Assembly: GCA_032718565.1 (NCBI GenBank)
Contig: JAVGVS010000444.1
Coordinates: forward strand, 47,834 to 111,833
Length of the DNA: 64,000 bases
From: Distichodus sexfasciatus
Lineage: Eukaryota > Chordata > Actinopteri > Characiformes > Distichodontidae
Direction of reading: 5' to 3'
The notes below the pieces were generated by a model. That model was not told where the DNA came from. It did no database searches and saw only the letters and a list, made by a program, of their open reading frames with translations. Below, in pieces: positions 60,081-64,000 of this stretch (positions within the stretch are counted from its first letter, which is position 1; the number at the start of each line of letters is the position of its first letter). A program made the position numbers and the translations under genes.

Positions 60081-60584
60081 ATGTTACGTTGTGATTTCTG
60101 TGGCAAGTCAGTGAGGACACTAAGGAGCTATGTACTTAATTGCAAACCTCATCGAAATGAACCGCGATGTATGTTTAAGTGCTTCGGAACCGATTGCAAG
60201 CAGACATTTTGCAGTTATGTGGCTTTCAAAGCTCATTTTTATCGAAAGCATATTGTACCCGCTCCTGTTACAGCCGGTGTTTGACCGTTAGCACGTTTAA
60301 ATGTGCAGTGGCATTGTGTGAACGTCAGTGTACAGACACGAAAGTTCTATTAGCTCACTTCAAGGACCATATTGTGGAAGGACGTGAGGTGACTTGTCCA
60401 CACAGGGTGCACACGTGTTTTCAAAGTCAAATCTTCATTTACCGCCCAAATGTCACGGAAACAGGGGATCACGGATGTCACGGATTTTACAGAGGAAGGC
60501 ATCAGTGATTTGTACAGGGATTGTGCATCTCAGTCGTGTCCCACTGTTGAAGCAGAATTAAGTCATTTTCAGGGGTGGAAGTAA
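60081..60584 (+). pseudogene. C2H2 zinc-finger gene with two frameshifts, cut by a hAT element
   Basis: Frame 1 from 60081 encodes LRCDFCGKSVRTLRSYVLNC, then CFGTDCKQTFCSYVAFKAHF (C2H2-type). It ends at TGA 60282-60284. The next finger, FKCAVALCERQCTDTKVLLA..H, is open in another frame from about 60288. From about 60405 the first frame resumes with GCTRVFKVKSSF and continues to TAA at 60582-60584. Two opposite small indels, near 60280 and 60404, would explain this. The last four codons come from the hAT element starting at 60570. This family, with a C2H2 head, is common in fish, as I remember it. Dead gene or assembly errors are both possible. Confidence 0.65.
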
Positions 60585-61415
60585 CAAATTACAAATACTC
60601 ACGTTACTGTAATTAAGTAGATTTTTTGGGTACTTGTACTTTTATGAGTAGTTTTTCAAGTGTGTAATTTTACTCGTAATTGAGTACAATTTACATCATG
60701 TAATCTACTTCGCTACTTATAAAATCAAAAGTCGCTACTGAGTACGCCTACAATTTGAATTAATATTCAAACCTTTCATCTGCATCTTTGCAGCCAATAA
60801 GGCTGTGCAATCGCGACCGCGCCAATTAATCTATGACGTATGCAAAGAATAAACTCCGCTGCAGCAGCAGGCACAGGTGTCTGGAGGAACTACACAGTGG
60901 AGTACAAACTCATTTATAGACTGAAGATTTGGAGACAAAGAAGCCAAAATGGAGACAGAAGACAACACTGTCAACCGTGAAAATGATGGAGAAAAGACGG
61001 AGGACGAGTGCCCGCTGCCTGTTGTTTGCAGTGTATTGGGAAAAGTTTAAACTGTTCTATGCATGTTCAAAAACATTTTTGTCATTGTTTTAAAAAGCAA
61101 AATTCCTGCTTTATATCTACATTTATTTACAAAACAAATTGCCTTTCTATACCTTGTTTATCTGAGAAATGTGCTTTGAACGTAGATATTTTATACTGGT
61201 GAATCGAATCGAATGCCTGCTGTTGACGACGCAATAAAACATCCATCGGTTAAAAAGTAATTAATACTCTTGAGTAGTTTTTGAGAAGAGTACTTTGTAC
61301 TTTTACTTAAGTATTTTTTTTAACACCAGTACTTTTACTTGTAATTGAGTACATTTTAACCAATGTAACAGTACTTGTACTTGAGTACAAATTTTCAGTA
61401 CTCTTTCCACCACTG
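60570..61415. mobile_element. hAT-type element, CAGGGGTGGAA ends
   Basis: It starts CAGGGGTGGAAGTAAC and ends TCTTTCCACCACTG. The inner sequence repeats TACTTGTACTTTTA and GAGTACAATTTA words at both ends. The middle retains a short frame METEDNTVNRENDGEK, probably the start of a lost transposase. Target duplication is not clear (GTCATTTT versus GTAGAAAT). Confidence 0.7.
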
Positions 61416-61729
61416 GTAGAAATATTGTTTTTACTTGTATTAGAATTATTCCAGATACCACGACAGTAGTAAATTTTGCCGGATCAATCTTGTTTGCTTG
61501 TGTAGTTAGTTTGCCGAACTAAGCGGTAATTTCTTGACTTCTATTCAATACTGATAACTATTAGAATGTTATTTTTAGGTAATTTAATGTACTTGAGTGT
61601 TTAAGTAGTTAAGTAGTTGTATAGCCGTGGACAAGAACTTTTTTCTCCCGCATGATGCCTAAAAGCATAACATTTACATGTTCACAGTATTTCTGTCTCA
61701 GTAAAGGCTATTTTGTGTGCTGTTTACAG

Positions 61730-62082
61730 CCACCAGTCTGAAAAACATTTTACTTTAATTCAAGATTTCCTTTCATTTGCATTTTCGTGCCCAATGAGCG
61801 AGGGGAAGCTCTGTCTCTGCTCCTCCAATACTTTCAGGCACCAGTTGCTGAAATATATCTGGTGAGTAAATTAATAAAGTAATTTAATGTACATAAGTGT
61901 GTTTAATTGGCTACCTTTTTGTGCTTCCTCAGACATAAGTTCACCCAAAAATAAAATAAAATCAACACGACTACTTTAATCTGTATTTTAGCACCTAAAC
62001 TATCAAGGGAAAGGCTCACCTCTGCTCCTGCAGTACTTCCAGACCCAATTTTCGACACTTAAGAGTTGAAGATACTTCTCTG
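61730..62082 (+). other. Two related candidate exons (5' leader of gene F)
   Basis: Exon 61730-61861 (tgtttacag, gtgagt) contains NERGEALSLLLQYFQAP in one frame. Exon 61992-62082 (ctgtattttag, gttagt) contains NYQGKGSPLLLQYFQTQ, then a stop. The shared GxxLLLQYFQ word shows they are duplicated. They are probably untranslated or remnant coding exons upstream of ATG 62324. Confidence 0.4.
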
Positions 62083-62323
62083 GTTAGTAAAGCTAATTAA
62101 TCGTTGCATTTTATGGACTTTGTGTATTGAATACATGTTGGCATGCATTGTTAGTTATTTGATATATGGCAACAAATTTTACTTTGAATGGGTTATTTGT
62201 TGCTTTTGTATAGTTATCTAACAAATGTATCTAAAAATACTTTGTAAAACTTCTTGTCGTTTTTGCAACTGATAATCATCTTTAGAGTATGATTCACAGG
62301 TTTCATTTGTAAAGAGGGGAAAA

Positions 62324-63338
62324 ATGATTATCAAGGTTCAATACCTGAGTCGAAAGAAGTATGTTAAGATAGGGGAGGCATGCTTTGAGATGTTCATTGC
62401 TGAAGGTAGGGTTTTTTTTCCTCAAAAATTAAAAGGTTATGCATGTGTTAACTTCATTTTGATAAATGTTTTACAATTTTTTTCCTACTATAGCCAGAGA
62501 AAAGTTCTCTATACAACAAGACAAGACCCTGACAGTGACAGACGATGGAGGAATAGAGATTGATGCTGATGTGTTTCCAGAGTTGGTGAACAAAGATGTA
62601 TGCTTGGTCATTCATAGTGATTCTAATGAAGGTATGTCTTCTGCAAGAATAAAATAAGATTGACCAAAGTTGTAGGCTATCTTAAAGGAAATTCATGGTC
62701 CAGAAATAGCTCAAATTTTAAATATTGCATGTCTCTATTACAGTGTTTCAGCCTGAAAGTCTTAAAAGTTTGTTAGTTTAATTGACACAACAAATGATGC
62801 TAACATAGGTTTTCTCATTGTATCTCATAGGACTAGGCTGCGTGATCAACTGTATTTCAATAATGGTTATGATTTCAGATTCCCTCAAGCAAAATTGTCT
62901 TTAATATTGACCCACTTTTTTTTTTCTTTTTTAATAACTGGTTCTTACCATGAATATAGCCATAGATGCTGGAATGGCGTTAAAAAGAAACAAACTATTT
63001 TCATAGGTCACAGAAACATTTCATGCTAGAGATTGCCAAAGGTTAAGATTTTGAATCACCCATTCATATAGCTAATCCGTACAGAAAGAATGCAGTGCGG
63101 TGCTTGTTTATTGTCAGTATTTATGAAGATCTTTCCTTTTTTTCTTTTAATAGAATCATCTGCCAAAACTTCATCAAGCCACATGGACACATTGTCCATG
63201 TTGAGTAGAGAGGATAGTGGGAGTGATGAGCATGCCTTGTCTAAAAGACCGTGCATGGAGAATGAGGTGTTAGACGGTGCTCCAGCCAGAGATGTGAGGA
63301 AGGAGATATTTATTTATGTCGAAAGAGTTAACTGCTAA
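62324..63338 (+). CDS. Gene F: PB1/CIDE-N-like ubiquitin-fold protein, 134 aa (may be partial)
   Basis: Exons 62324-62405, 62494-62631 and 63154-63338 join at phase 1 each time without stop. The first two encode MIIKVQYLSRKKYVKI, EMFIAEAREKFSI, LTVTDDGGIEIDADVFPEL and KDVCLVIHSDSNE. The basic strand, helix and the DDGGIEID..VFPEL turn fit a PB1 or CIDE-N (ubiquitin-like) interaction domain. Exon 3 is a Ser-rich, probably disordered tail with a basic KRP. A GTGAGG at 63293 could be a donor; if used, the real gene continues beyond and the last 15 codons here are intronic. The poly(A) signal at 63564 supports ending here. The domain assignment is from motif memory. Confidence 0.6.
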
Positions 63339-63563
63339 ATTAAAAATTACATCTATTCATGATCATTCCCGTTCTACTGTTTGATGTATGGAGGACAATA
63401 TAAGGACCTAATTAAAAGTTATTTCAGGTTGAAGAACTTTTTCATTTTTGCATTGTGAAGCAACATGAACTGCAGCACCCAAACCCTTTGACCTTCAGAT
63501 GCCATGAATCGTTATTATTGTTGCATTTTGTAGAGCACTGAAACTGTATGTGTTGTGTTCTTA

Positions 63564-63569
63564 AATAAA
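63564..63569 (+). terminator. Poly(A) signal AATAAA of gene F
   Basis: The hexamer is 225 bp after the stop at 63338, followed by a T-rich stretch at 63597-63614. Confidence 0.5.
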
Positions 63570-63639
63570 CTCTTGAAATGTGGCTTTGAAGGGTGTTTTT
63601 TTTCTTTTTTTTTAAATTCTGAACATTTAACGGCTTAAC

Positions 63640-63850
63640 AGTCTGGAGTTTAAAACACTTATCGTAGTGTTGTTACGAAACTCTAATAGTGTTACATTTT
63701 AACACCCTATTAGTGTTGGTAATATCAACTACTTATCGCAGTGTTGTTATTGAACTCTGATAGTGTTACATTTTAACACCCTTTTAGTGTTGGTAATAGC
63801 AACACTTTTGACTCATGTGGTGGTATCCATATATACACTGACAAAGTGTT
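63640..63850. repeat. Tandem duplicated AGTGTTA-rich repeat (about 85-bp unit)
   Basis: ACTTATCGTAGTGTTGTTAC..AACTCTAATAGTGTTACATT recurs with few changes about 82 bp later, followed by TTAGTGTTGGTAATA in both. Two units are present, plus related AAAGTGTTAAATTTAACTC near 63845. Confidence 0.75.
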
Positions 63851-64000
63851 AAATTTAACTCTATTGTTGTTAAATATCCAATGTCATATTTGTAGTGAGG
63901 AATTAATTCCACACATGTAAAAGGCTGAGGTGTGTGTGTGTGTGTGATTTGACCTTTACAGACTATTACAAATTGTGTCTCTGTAATGAACTGCCTGTTC

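Overview
This is a teleost fish nuclear sequence, probably ostariophysan, though I cannot name the species. The evidence is AT-rich DNA, split vertebrate-type genes with GT-AG introns, many short non-autonomous hAT and Tc1-type elements, fish-type SINE and LINE tails, a Ty3/gypsy remnant and long microsatellites. No bacterial-type features are present. Exons below were joined by hand from splice signals and reading phase, and no transcript data were available.

Base 1-30 kb (+ strand): a tandem pair of paralogous multi-exon genes, A (about 1.08-9.77 kb) and B (about 15.0-25.3 kb). Each has short repeated N-terminal exons with a Trp-Lys-Pro-type motif, an acidic/Ser exon, one exon of about 1.9 kb, a short linker exon and a Cys-containing C-terminal exon. 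The large exon encodes two zinc fingers followed by a tyrosine-recombinase-like fold (Arg, Lys, LRK, LGH and YY boxes). All exons match between copies in phase and order, while the introns are unrelated and full of transposons. This looks like a domesticated, duplicated recombinase gene family.

Base 30-44 kb: two head-to-head paralogs of a small protein with a signal peptide and an LRAT (NlpC/P60-type) fold. Gene C (- strand, 165 aa) keeps the His/His/Cys set. Gene D (+ strand, 171 aa) has lost the second His and the surroundings of the Cys, so it looks like a pseudoenzyme. Between them lie a Tc1 remnant, a SINE and candidate 5' exons.

Base 46-51.5 kb: two intact, coding-intronless rhodopsin-class GPCR paralogs with ERY in TM3 and no NPxxY in TM7, plus a 3' fragment of a third copy between them.

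Base 54-64 kb: a promoter and first coding exon of an unrecognised gene E; a Ty3/gypsy element with one full LTR, perfect 5-bp target duplication and a large internal deletion; a dead Tc1 element; a zinc-finger gene broken by two frameshifts and a hAT insertion; and gene F, three exons encoding a PB1/CIDE-N-like ubiquitin fold. Remaining sequence is intron or intergenic DNA dominated by mobile-element debris.
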